The notes under the pieces were generated by a model that saw only the letters and a program-made list of their open reading frames with translations, was not told the origin of the DNA and searched no databases. The position numbers and the translations under genes were made by a program. DNA of 64,000 nt from Lachnospiraceae bacterium (lineage in GTDB: Bacteria; Bacillota; Clostridia; Lachnospirales; Lachnospiraceae), in assembly GCA_024684085.1 (NCBI GenBank), contig JAIKXM010000019.1:1-64000 (forward strand). The letters run 5' to 3'. Shown in pieces: positions 33,968-42,263 of the stretch. Position 1 is the stretch's first letter; the number at the start of each line of letters is the position of its first letter.

Positions 33968-35251
33968 CTATGCCCTGTATATCAACTTACCCTTGGCAAA
34001 TGTCATAACAATATCGCCTGTTATTTTGGCATTTTTGAACGGAGTGTTAAAGGATTTTGAGTAATGTTTCGTCCAATCATATTCTCTGTTCGGGTCAAAA
34101 ACAACCAAATCGGCCTTTCTGTCAATTGCAAGTTTCCCTGCATTTATTCCATACATTTCTGCAGGTTTCTGCGACATTATGCAAAATAGTTGCAGAATGG
34201 AAAATCCGTTTTTTCTCACTAAAATGTCATAAGATATAGGCAACGACGTCTCCAAACCAATGATCCCGCTGGGTGCATCTACAATATTCTTCGCCTTCTC
34301 CTCATCGCTGTGAGGCGCATGATCAGTGGCAATACAGTCGATCGTACCATCTTTAATTCCTGATATAATCGCTTTTCTGTCCTCTTCCGTCCTTAGCGGC
34401 GGATTCATTCTCGCATTTGTTCCGTATTCTATAACAGCGTCTTCCGTAAGAGCTATATGATGAGGTGTAGCCTCGGCAAATATCCTGTCCGGAGCTACTT
34501 TCTTACCCTGACGAACAAGTTCAACAGCTTCAGCGGTACTTATATGCTGGATATTGATCCTTGCTCCTGTCTCTATAGCAAGTCGTATATCCCTTTCTAC
34601 CATACTGATCTCGGCCTTGCGATCGCTTCCGCCTATACCATAATAGGCCGAAGCCTTGCCCCTGTTAACACCGTTATTCTCAATATACGCCGGATCTTCC
34701 TCGTGAAAGCTTAACAGAACATTCCTCTTGGCAGCCTCTTGCATAGCCAGGCGCGCAACTTCCTCATCAAGTATCGGTATTCCGTCATCTGTCAGCCCGA
34801 CAGCACCTGCCTCCAGTAATTCATCAAAGTCAGTAAGTTCCTTACCCTTAAGCCCCTTTGTTATCGTGCCACAGGTATATACATTTATATCCGTCTCCGA
34901 GCCTTTCTGAACAACGTACTCTACCGTCTCGGCAGAATCGACAGCAGGCTTGGTATTGGCCATAAGTATTACATTGGTAACGCCGCCTCTTGCTGCCGCC
35001 TTTGCTCCCGTACAGATATCTTCCTTATATGTGAATCCCGGATCTCTGAAATGAACGTGTATATCCGTGAGTCCGGGGCCTATGATCATCCCATCACAAT
35101 CAATGATCTCTGCTGCGTTAGACCTCTCATACTCACCGGTTTCGCCCGGCATCAGTATCTTAAGATATCCCTCTTCATCGATCACAAGATCTCTCTTATC
35201 GTTAAGTTCGCTTGCGGGATCTACAACCGTCCCATTTTTAAGAATTATCAT
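33968..35251 (-). CDS. pyrC: Dihydroorotase, class I
   Basis: Closes carbamoyl-aspartate to dihydroorotate. Zinc-site residues follow the class I pattern: HVHFRDPG (65-72; His65 and His67), the Asp of LTDDG (about 155), His183 in SFHEED, His236 in NIQHIS and Asp310 in ATDHAPH. Length 427 is typical. It follows plsC by 48 bases. carA/carB, pyrB, pyrE and pyrF are not in the window, so the pathway is split in this genome. Confidence 0.94.
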   Translation of the reverse strand: MIILKNGTVVDPASELNDKRDLVIDEEGYLKILMPGETGEYERSNAAEIIDCDGMIIGPGLTDIHVHFRDPGFTYKEDICTGAKAAARGGVTNVILMANTKPAVDSAETVEYVVQKGSETDINVYTCGTITKGLKGKELTDFDELLEAGAVGLTDDGIPILDEEVARLAMQEAAKRNVLLSFHEEDPAYIENNGVNRGKASAYYGIGGSDRKAEISMVERDIRLAIETGARINIQHISTAEAVELVRQGKKVAPDRIFAEATPHHIALTEDAVIEYGTNARMNPPLRTEEDRKAIISGIKDGTIDCIATDHAPHSDEEKAKNIVDAPSGIIGLETSLPISYDILVRKNGFSILQLFCIMSQKPAEMYGINAGKLAIDRKADLVVFDPNREYDWTKHYSKSFNTPFKNAKITGDIVMTFAKGKLIYRA

Positions 35252-35299
35252 ATTTCCCTGATATTCCCTTTCATCCTATCCGCCATTGCCGTTATCACA

Positions 35300-36040
35300 T
35301 CATACCGCTTCCTTAGCGGCATTCTTCTCGATCATCTCAGCTATGATATCCCTTACCTTATCCGGAAGCTCCTTAACATCTTCCCTGCTCATCTCAGAGG
35401 TCTGAATAGGTGCTCCATACTCTATTACAACATTTGCCTTCCTGAAAAAACGATGCGGACTGTCTTCGAACAAAGCCGCAGAATTGTTGATCGCGAACGG
35501 AACAATATCACATTTACTCTTTGTCGCTATCTTGAAACTACCCGACTTAAATGGAAGAAGCTCGCCTTCCTTTTTACAACGCGTACCCTCGGGGAATATA
35601 CATATGCCGATACCCTTCTTTATCATATTGATAGCATCAAGCACCATCTGCATACCCTGCTTGATATCATCCCTGTCAAGGAAAAGGCAGTTGATATTGT
35701 CCATCCATATATTGAGCAGAGGCACTTTCTTAACCTCTTTCTTGGAGATAAATCCCATCGGAATCTTCACATTCACATAATGGATAAGAGCATCGAAGTT
35801 ACTTCTGTGATTACCCATAAAGAGAACGCTGCGATCATCCGGAATATTCTCCTCACCGATCACGGTAAGCTTGGCACCGACAATGAACAGGATAACCCTG
35901 AATGCCCATCTGACGATCTTGAATGATATGTAGTTCTTGGTCCTTAAGTTGAACCTGCCTATGATCCACAGAACCGGCAGAACAACCAAAGACGCCGTAA
36001 AATATAAGAGCAAAAACAATCCTACCAATATCATTCGCAT
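35300..36040 (-). CDS. plsC: 1-acyl-sn-glycerol-3-phosphate acyltransferase
   Basis: Membrane-bound acyltransferase that makes phosphatidic acid. One or two hydrophobic segments (2-28 and about 45-56) anchor the N-terminus. The acyltransferase motifs are NHRSNFD (77-83; His78 and Asp83), the FLDRDD block and FPEGTR (149-154). The ATG at 36040 is eight bases after GGAGG and gives 246 residues; the frame to 36133 overlaps murF. It sits between murF and pyrC in one run of genes. Confidence 0.9.
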   Translation of the reverse strand: MRMILVGLFLLLYFTASLVVLPVLWIIGRFNLRTKNYISFKIVRWAFRVILFIVGAKLTVIGEENIPDDRSVLFMGNHRSNFDALIHYVNVKIPMGFISKKEVKKVPLLNIWMDNINCLFLDRDDIKQGMQMVLDAINMIKKGIGICIFPEGTRCKKEGELLPFKSGSFKIATKSKCDIVPFAINNSAALFEDSPHRFFRKANVVIEYGAPIQTSEMSREDVKELPDKVRDIIAEMIEKNAAKEAV

Positions 36041-36129
36041 TAAAAAATCCTCCGTAACTAACCTCTCTGTAAGCGGAAACAAGCCTACGATCATCCAACC
36101 GGAAACTCTTAAGCCTTTTGATCCGCCGA

Positions 36130-37515
36130 TCAATATTTCTTAAGTTCTTCCAATATCTCTTCAAAATGCATTCCGTGTGATGCTTTCACCAGAACAGAAT
36201 CCCCATTGTTAAATATGGATTTAATTTCTGTAATCATTCCGGCATTATCCGCATACCATCTGACTCTGTCACCGGCTCCGGCTTCCACCGCGCCCTTGTA
36301 TATATTCTCTGACAGGCTTCCCACTGCGATAATAAGCTCTATTCCCTTATCTGCAGCGTATCTTCCCATCTCTTCATGCATCAGTGCTTCTTCTTCACCA
36401 AGCTCAAACATATCTCCGAGAACAGCCACGCGACGTGTATCTGCCGTTGCCAGAAGATCGATCGCAGCCTTCATCGACACGGGATTGGCATTGTAGCAGT
36501 CATCGATCAGCACAAGATTGCCCGTATCTATTATATTACTTCTGCCGTTAGTAGCCTTAACCGCCTCTATTCCTTTACTTATCTCATCCCGGCTAAGTCC
36601 CATGGCCTCTCCGACCGCAAATGCCGCCAGAGCGTTGCTTATCATATGTTCACCAGGCAAAGGTATCCGAACATCTATCGTTCCGCCGTCAGCGCCTGCA
36701 AGCTTAGCCCTGCTTCCCCTGAGTCCGAGACTCCGGGCACTTATCAGCCTGTAATCACCCTTATCGCTCATCCTCGTGAAGAATACAGGCTTCCTGCCCA
36801 TAACTTCATCTACCCGCACAAGCTTATCATCATCGCCGTTTAGAATCACACGCGCGCCATCATTAAGATTAGGCAGGCATTCGGTCTTGGCCTTGAACAC
36901 GCCGTCCCTGTCGCCGAGATATTCCAGATGACACATACCTATATTGGTTATGACCATGACATCCGGCCGTGCAATGGCACTCAGCCTGTCCATCTCGCCA
37001 AAATGATTGATACCCATCTCAAGTACCAGCACCTCATGCCCCTCCCTGGCACTGAGGATAGTCAGAGGCATCCCCACTTCGTTATTGAAGTTGCCCGCTG
37101 TTTTGCACACGTTAAAGTGCTGTTCAAGGACAGTCGCGATGAACTCCTTGGTGGAAGTCTTGCCCACGGAGCCCGTTATGCCTACGACCCTGACCGGAAG
37201 GTTGTCCCTATAGAAGGCCGCCAGTTCCCTTAACGCTCGAAAAGAATCAGCAACTTGGATACAGGCTCCCCCGTAATTATCGGGAACCTCTTCACAGATC
37301 ACCGCAAGCGCGCCCTTTTCGAAGACCTGAGGAATGAAGCTGTGACCATCAACCCTCTCGCCCTTTGTCGCTATGAACACACTGCCTTCAGTGACCAGAC
37401 GGGAGTCGATATACACACCCGTTGCCGTGCGACTATCGTCCTTCTGCCATCCGTCAGGCGTGAACAGCCTGCCGCCAACCGCCTTGGTGATATTATCAAT
37501 CGTCATATTGATCAT
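36130..37515 (-). CDS. murF: UDP-MurNAc-tripeptide--D-alanyl-D-alanine ligase
   Basis: Adds the D-Ala-D-Ala dipeptide to the peptidoglycan precursor. The P-loop GITGSVGKTS is at 112-121. A central Mur-ligase domain has LEMGINHFGEMDRLS and a TNIGMCHLEYLG strand; the C-terminal domain has DDCYNANPVSMKAAI. Length 461. GGAG lies eight bases before the ATG. It overlaps the ddl stop by four bases, so the dipeptide ligase and the enzyme that uses its product are coupled. Confidence 0.94.
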   Translation of the reverse strand: MINMTIDNITKAVGGRLFTPDGWQKDDSRTATGVYIDSRLVTEGSVFIATKGERVDGHSFIPQVFEKGALAVICEEVPDNYGGACIQVADSFRALRELAAFYRDNLPVRVVGITGSVGKTSTKEFIATVLEQHFNVCKTAGNFNNEVGMPLTILSAREGHEVLVLEMGINHFGEMDRLSAIARPDVMVITNIGMCHLEYLGDRDGVFKAKTECLPNLNDGARVILNGDDDKLVRVDEVMGRKPVFFTRMSDKGDYRLISARSLGLRGSRAKLAGADGGTIDVRIPLPGEHMISNALAAFAVGEAMGLSRDEISKGIEAVKATNGRSNIIDTGNLVLIDDCYNANPVSMKAAIDLLATADTRRVAVLGDMFELGEEEALMHEEMGRYAADKGIELIIAVGSLSENIYKGAVEAGAGDRVRWYADNAGMITEIKSIFNNGDSVLVKASHGMHFEEILEELKKY

Positions 37516-38531
37516 AAAGCAGTCTCCACTATTTTCTCACAGAGCTCATCGAATCCGATGCCGATCGCAGCCGCTTCCTGAGGAACAAGCGAAGTAGGTG
37601 TCATGCCTGGAAGCGTATTGGCCTCGAGGCAATACATCGTGCCGTCTTCCTTCATAAGAAAATCAAGACGGGCATAGCCTCTAAGTCTTAAGGCTTTGAA
37701 TCCCTCCTCGGCAAAATGCTGCATCTTCCTGGTCAATATATCGTCAAGCTCTGCAGGACATGTCTCCTTGCATGAACCGCTCTGATACTTGTTCTTATAA
37801 TCATAGAATCCCTGCAAAGGCTCGATCTCAATGATCGGAAGAGCCTTACCTTCAAGGACGCAGACAGAGAACTCGCGTCCCTTAATATATTCCTCGATAA
37901 CAGCCTCATTATCGAGCTCGAAAGCACATCTTATACCTTCCGCAAATTCTTCCTCAGTCCGGGCGATCGTCACACCTATGCTGGAACCGCCGTTACAAGC
38001 CTTGATAACACAGGGAAGGCCAACGGTATTGGTGATCTCATCACCCTTATATACATGGATACCCTTCGGAACGCTTACGCCATTATATGCCAACAGTTCC
38101 TTGGCCAGCGACTTGTTCATGCAGATGGCTGAACTGCAGTAATCGGTTCCGGTATACTTAATACCGCTCAGGTCAAAAAACGCCTGAATCTTACCGTCTT
38201 CGCCCATCGCACCGTGAAGACACATGAACACAACATCTGCGCTGTGGCATATCTCGATGACATTGGGTCCGAAGAAGTTCTTGTCTCCATCGGTTCTTAA
38301 TGCCTTAACAGCCGCAATATCCGGATTCTGTGCAGAAATGGCACCTACGCTTCCGGCCCAGTCGATATCGGCATTCCATGCCTCTTCAACGCCTTTATCG
38401 GTTCCCAGATACACATCCAGTAATATTACTTCATGTCCTCTGCGTCGCAGAGCCTCATATACATTCTTACCTGTCACAAGAGATACATCTCTTTCGGAGC
38501 TTATGCCTCCTGCCAAACATACAATCTTCAT
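37512..38531 (-). CDS. ddl: D-alanine--D-alanine ligase
   Basis: ATP-grasp enzyme joining two D-alanines. SSERDVSL (11-18) holds the first-site Glu, LHGAMGEDGKIQ and KACNGGSSIGV shape the ATP site, and EANTLPGMTPTS closes the active site. The omega loop FYDYKNKY has the Tyr typical of D-Ala-D-Ala ligases rather than D-Ala-D-lactate enzymes, so intrinsic vancomycin resistance is not suggested. AGAGGAGG lies just before the ATG. First gene of ddl-murF-plsC-pyrC-pyrK-pyrD. Confidence 0.94.
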   Translation of the reverse strand: MKIVCLAGGISSERDVSLVTGKNVYEALRRRGHEVILLDVYLGTDKGVEEAWNADIDWAGSVGAISAQNPDIAAVKALRTDGDKNFFGPNVIEICHSADVVFMCLHGAMGEDGKIQAFFDLSGIKYTGTDYCSSAICMNKSLAKELLAYNGVSVPKGIHVYKGDEITNTVGLPCVIKACNGGSSIGVTIARTEEEFAEGIRCAFELDNEAVIEEYIKGREFSVCVLEGKALPIIEIEPLQGFYDYKNKYQSGSCKETCPAELDDILTRKMQHFAEEGFKALRLRGYARLDFLMKEDGTMYCLEANTLPGMTPTSLVPQEAAAIGIGFDELCEKIVETAL

Positions 38532-38670
38532 GTTGCCTCCTCTAAATAAACCTTACTAAATTCTTCCCTCTGCCGGGTGTCCGTTTTACAATGTCGTACA
38601 GAATGCGTGCGACCCCAAAAAGGCTCCTCTGTTTTATCAGATCTGATCTTTCCCTTTATCGGGTGTACTT

Positions 38671-40071
38671 CTACGAATTGCCTGCCAGGGTGAAGAGCAT
38701 CTTCACATAACAGACCGTTTTGTTGATATCCTCACTGCCGTTTCCGGTCAGATATTCCGTATAATAATCTGTCCTGTCGCTGTTTAGCCCCATCATATAG
38801 TGAATATAATTGTCCCTGACACTGGCATATTCGTGCGCCGTGAGTATATAGCTCACAAGCCCCAATATAACAGTATTGTCAATATATTCCTCTATCGTAA
38901 GATCCTTCACATCATTTTGAACATAATAATGTGCCTTATCAGACCTGTTCGACAGATCAGCCGCTTTATCCACATACTCCTTGAGGATAGCCTCACACTG
39001 ATTATAATCGGTCTTAAAGGACGTAGTCAGATAAGCGATATCTCCAAGAAATCTGTAATCACCATATCCTGTCGGTTCCTTAAACGGAGCTGAATCATGA
39101 TGTTCTTCCGCATCACTGTCCGCAGACACATTCGCTTCAGAAGCAGAAGCATCACCCGCCACAACGCCACCGCCTGTTATAGCGTTTTCTACGTCCACAG
39201 CCGTACCGTCGTCCACCACAGCTTTCGCCATCTCTTCTTTCTTCATGATATCCACGGCTCTTCGATATGTATATATCCCCGTCGCCTTATACAATTCCGT
39301 CAGAGAATAATAGAGCGCATCCCTGTCCATGGCCTTTGAATATGAAGATATATACTGGTACAGAAGCCTTGCAGTCCTGCGATATTCATTGACAAAGAGT
39401 TCGTCATCACCGAATACCACAGATGCTTCCGACAATAATCCTGTAAAAACAGCTGTCTTATTGATCTCTTCGATAACCGCAGGATCTTCCACATCCTGAC
39501 GGACGCTTAGCATCTCAAACCACTCCGGAACCTTCTTATCGTAGAGACTTGTGATCCTGTCCTTCAATGCCTTGTCATTCATATAGGCATCCGGATATAT
39601 CTCCTTAACTGCCATAAGATAACAGAGAAACTCCAATTCATCCGTCTCTTCCATATCTCCCGACAGCATCAGATCGGTATATATATCATTATATAATTTG
39701 TGATATAACTCATCATCTATGACGAACTCACTTGAGAATCCAACCTCAGACTGATAGACTCTGTAGGTTCCTTTATCCGTAAGCGAACTGAAATCGCCCT
39801 GCTTAAGCTCACTTCCGGCTTCAACTTCCTGAAGTCGCCCCGTGAACACGATCTTCTTATTAACGGTATCAAATATCACAAATTCCTTATTCTTAACCGG
39901 TTCTTCTATATAGAAGACTTTCTTGGCACTGTGAAGGAATCCTCTCTCGTCAACAGCTATCAGAGGTTCCTGCGCTATTGCCGTTTCCGGCACAAACATT
40001 ACGATCACCGGAATGAGAAGGATCATCACAGCCAGTCTGATCGCAAGCGGTAATCTTATATTAATGGACAT
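38671..40071 (-). CDS. Secreted protein: cellulase N-terminal Ig-like domain plus degenerate GH9-like barrel
   Basis: A 466-residue exported protein. A signal peptide (1-33, ending AIA-Q) is followed by a beta domain (about 34-117) like the Ig-like N-terminal domain of family 9 glycoside hydrolases (GFLHSAKKVFYIEEP, GTYRVYQSEVGFSSEF). The rest is alpha-helical, and its end (HYMMGLNSDRTDYYTEYLTGNGSE) aligns with the GH9 segment that normally reads LGRNPxxxSYVTG. The GH9 nucleophile motif DAGDYG, the HHR and the acid Glu are not seen, so it is probably a non-catalytic relative. An Asp/Ser/Glu-rich linker lies at about 283-330. GH9 ancestry is inferred. Confidence 0.62.
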   Translation of the reverse strand: MSINIRLPLAIRLAVMILLIPVIVMFVPETAIAQEPLIAVDERGFLHSAKKVFYIEEPVKNKEFVIFDTVNKKIVFTGRLQEVEAGSELKQGDFSSLTDKGTYRVYQSEVGFSSEFVIDDELYHKLYNDIYTDLMLSGDMEETDELEFLCYLMAVKEIYPDAYMNDKALKDRITSLYDKKVPEWFEMLSVRQDVEDPAVIEEINKTAVFTGLLSEASVVFGDDELFVNEYRRTARLLYQYISSYSKAMDRDALYYSLTELYKATGIYTYRRAVDIMKKEEMAKAVVDDGTAVDVENAITGGGVVAGDASASEANVSADSDAEEHHDSAPFKEPTGYGDYRFLGDIAYLTTSFKTDYNQCEAILKEYVDKAADLSNRSDKAHYYVQNDVKDLTIEEYIDNTVILGLVSYILTAHEYASVRDNYIHYMMGLNSDRTDYYTEYLTGNGSEDINKTVCYVKMLFTLAGNS

Positions 40072-40111
40072 CTGTATCTTGGTCCTTCCGTTTTTTACTC
40101 AAACCTATTTA

Positions 40112-40140
40112 ATTATACTCTTAAGTGACCTAATTGACCA
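40112..40140 (-). promoter_or_regulatory. Promoter for the GH9-like gene
   Basis: Minus strand -35 TGGTCA (40135-40140), 17-bp spacer, consensus -10 TATAAT (40112-40117), about 40 bases before the start codon. Confidence 0.5.
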
Positions 40141-40154
40141 CCCATAAAAAGCCG

Positions 40155-40167
40155 ATACATAATGTAT
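40155..40167. promoter_or_regulatory. Palindrome between divergent genes
   Basis: ATACAT-A-ATGTAT, a perfect 6-bp inverted repeat with a one-base centre. It lies between the divergent GH9-like gene and the calcium-loop gene, close enough to affect both. Confidence 0.35.
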
Positions 40168-40264
40168 AACCGTACCCGTGTAACGTTGTTTAGACCGGAC
40201 AGAATGCCTGACTGTCCGTGCCTTGCGTTACGCCAAGTTCAGTATTTTTGAAAGGAGCATTTTA

Positions 40265-41284
40265 TTGAAGATCGATTCCTATTCAGTAGGAATGGATTCC
40301 GCAAGAACTTACAGTTCTTTCACAACAAGGAAGTTAACCGTTGGCGCATCCATGGGATTGGCCACAGATACTTCGTTAACAGAAGGCAATACACCCTTTG
40401 ACTTCAAAGATGCCATGAATCAGATCGGCAACCGACCGGTTAGGGATGTAAACAAAGCCGGTGTCTCAAGAACTCTTGATGACATCAGGGAACGCTTTGT
40501 GCTCTACCTCTGGCATTGCCTTTTCGGCGATCGCGAATGTGACCGCCTCGCCAAACACTATGGCATCACACCGGCGGAGAATGCAACCGCAGGACCTACG
40601 TCCGGTTTCTCAACCATTACCCTTCAATCGGTTCAGGAAGTCACGACATCAATATATGAGTCCACTTCATTCAAGGCCAGCGGGAATGTAGCAACTGCGG
40701 ACGGAAGAACAATTGACTTCGAGCTCACGCTTGAGTTGACTTCATCCTTCGAATCATATTACAGGGAGGAAGGTATGAAGATAGTAGATATGATCGACCC
40801 TTTGGTTATCTGTTACGAGGGCACGCCGCCCACCCTTACCGACGTTAAATTCGTCTTCGACCTTGATGCAGACGGAACACCGGATGATATATCCCTCCCC
40901 GGCACCGGCAGCGGACTTCTGTCTCTGGATCTTAATGGTGACGGTATCATCAATGACGGTTCGGAACTGTTCGGCACACGAAGTGGCAACGGGTTCGCCG
41001 ATCTTGCGACTTATGATGAAGACATGAACGGATGGATAGATGAAGGCGATGCGTTTTTCAACCGGCTTAAGATACTGGTAAGTGATGAGGAAGGCAATCT
41101 GTCAACCTTCTCTCTTAAGGATAAAGGTGTCGGAGCGATATGTCTCCACTCTGTTGCGAATGAACATACCTTCAACTCTTCTGACAATAGTGTCATAAAC
41201 GGCGTGATGAGACGGACCGGTTTCTTCCTATACGAAGACGGAAGCGGCGCCGGCACGGTTCATCACTTCGATCTTGCCAATTAG
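40265..41284 (+). CDS. Calcium-loop (EF-hand-like) protein of unknown function
   Basis: A 339-residue protein without a signal peptide. The N-terminal third (KIDSYSVGMDSARTYSS) is polar; a beta-rich region lies at 115-190. Three Asp/Asn/Gly loops follow that fit calcium binding: DLDADGTPDD (199-208), DLNGDGIINDGSE (222-234) and DEDMNGWIDEGDA (251-263), ending with a KDKGVGAICLHSV strand. The same LDLNGDGIINDGSELFG pattern occurs in many bacterial proteins of unknown role. The start is TTG at 40265, seven bases after GGAG; the frame from 40223 lacks such a site. It stands alone on the plus strand. Confidence 0.75.
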   Translation: MKIDSYSVGMDSARTYSSFTTRKLTVGASMGLATDTSLTEGNTPFDFKDAMNQIGNRPVRDVNKAGVSRTLDDIRERFVLYLWHCLFGDRECDRLAKHYGITPAENATAGPTSGFSTITLQSVQEVTTSIYESTSFKASGNVATADGRTIDFELTLELTSSFESYYREEGMKIVDMIDPLVICYEGTPPTLTDVKFVFDLDADGTPDDISLPGTGSGLLSLDLNGDGIINDGSELFGTRSGNGFADLATYDEDMNGWIDEGDAFFNRLKILVSDEEGNLSTFSLKDKGVGAICLHSVANEHTFNSSDNSVINGVMRRTGFFLYEDGSGAGTVHHFDLAN

Positions 41285-41338
41285 TATAATAATCTCAATG
41301 CACAGTGCCTCCAATAGGTCGTGCTTCTGATATGCATA

Positions 41339-41372
41339 TTAATCGAGTAGGGGGCTCCCACTACTCGATTAA
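41339..41372 (+). terminator. Hairpin after the calcium-loop gene
   Basis: TTAATCGAGTAG (41339-41350) pairs perfectly with CTACTCGATTAA (41361-41372) over a 10-base loop. No T-run follows, so termination strength is uncertain. The sequence around it loosely resembles 16690-16730. Confidence 0.45.
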
Positions 41373-41494
41373 TACGCTGTTGCCCACCTCAAAACTTTCG
41401 TTCTGTGAATTGTTTATAGTCCAAATCTCACAATTTTATATAAGTTTTGAACGTAAAATATTTAAAATATGAAATTCTTTGGCTCCTGCTTAAG

Positions 41495-41617
41495 TTAGCT
41501 TTTATCATTTTCCCAATTAGAAATAGTTTGCCTTGAAACAAAAAGTTTCTCAGCCAATTCATCCTGGTTAATATTTTGTGTTTTCCTTAATTCTTTGATC
41601 CTGTTTCCAACTTCCAT
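41495..41617 (-). pseudogene. Truncated XRE-family repressor
   Basis: Forty codons encode the start of a Cro/C1-type helix-turn-helix: GNRIKELRKTQNINQDELAEKL (4-25) and VSRQTISNWENDKS (27-40). The reading stops just where family members continue with YPD and the rest of the domain, so the fold is incomplete. No continuation is found downstream in any frame I checked. A promoter-like TTGACA with an inverted repeat lies upstream. I call it a remnant; a very short functional peptide is possible. Confidence 0.65.
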
Positions 41618-41681
41618 AGTTATATGTCTCTCTTTTTCCTTAGGATAACGAGATAGTGAAACTTATCATCAAACGGCTTTT

Positions 41682-41703
41682 ACATTGGTATTTTCAATGT
41701 CAA
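41682..41703 (-). promoter_or_regulatory. Operator-like repeat upstream of the XRE remnant
   Basis: ACATTG-7 bases-CAATGT forms a perfect 6-bp inverted repeat overlapping a minus-strand TTGACA (41698-41703). This is the usual place for an autorepressor site. No good -10 follows at 17 bases. Confidence 0.35.
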
Positions 41704-42103
41704 AATCTTTTTACATCCGATTATTTACCGGATTTCAGCTTTGATACTTCCGCATCATCAGAACTAGCCAAAACATGTTTATTACCGAGAGGTTCGGATT
41801 AACTATTGAATTAGCATACCACTTTCCCCCATAGCTTATTGTTTTGATATAGATTTTGGGGGAAGTTGTTCATTGCTCATCAGAATAAATATACTTAGAA
41901 ATTGACTCACATCAGATAATAACGAAACTTAAGTCAACTTATTTCATCACTATAGTTGACCCATTTAGAGCGGTACTGGATTTGCGGTCAATCTAACAAT
42001 CCACGACGATTGACTCAAATTAAAATAATTAAGATCTGCAATCAAGCAGATTAAGAAGTTCACGCAATCAAGGCGCGGAAATCAGACTTCTATCTAATAG
42101 AAA
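41704..42103. other. Gene-free AT-rich stretch
   Basis: No ORF with a plausible ribosome binding site or family match. It contains an imperfect inverted repeat (ACTTTCCCCCA near 41821 against TTTGGGGGAAGT near 41863) and scattered TTGAC words. With the XRE remnant it looks like the decayed remains of an accessory insertion. Confidence 0.5.
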
Positions 42104-42131
42104 CCCGGAAACCTGAAAACAGGTTTCCGGG
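42104..42131 (-). terminator. Terminator after the YbhJ-like hydratase
   Basis: CCCGGAAACCTG (42104-42115) pairs perfectly with CAGGTTTCCGGG (42120-42131) over a four-base loop. On the minus strand it runs into TTTCTATT. Confidence 0.6.
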
Positions 42132-42170
42132 ACATAAAATCTCGAATATTCTCTTGTAAAGAGAAAAAAT

Positions 42171-42233
42171 CATCTCTTTGAGAACGAAAATTAACATTTT
42201 GAGAACGATAATTATCTCTTTGAGAACTGAGTT
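42171..42233. repeat. 21-bp tandem repeat, three units, after the hydratase gene
   Basis: Units share TTTGAGAAC at 42177, 42198 and 42219, exactly 21 bp apart, with ATCTC or AACAT before and an AT-rich tail. They lie about 30 bases past the stop codon. Confidence 0.75.
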
Positions 42234-42263
42234 GCGCGTCTCGCTTCACGAAGATCGTACCTC

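Noticed and set aside
37512..38531. Vancomycin-resistance-type D-Ala-D-lactate ligase
   Set aside because: The omega loop keeps the Tyr typical of D-Ala-D-Ala ligases and no vanH/vanX genes are nearby.
41339..41372. Same mobile repeat as 16690-16730
   Set aside because: The two stretches share only loose similarity (GAGTAGGG, then CTC-AA-TTTCG words); not enough to call one element.
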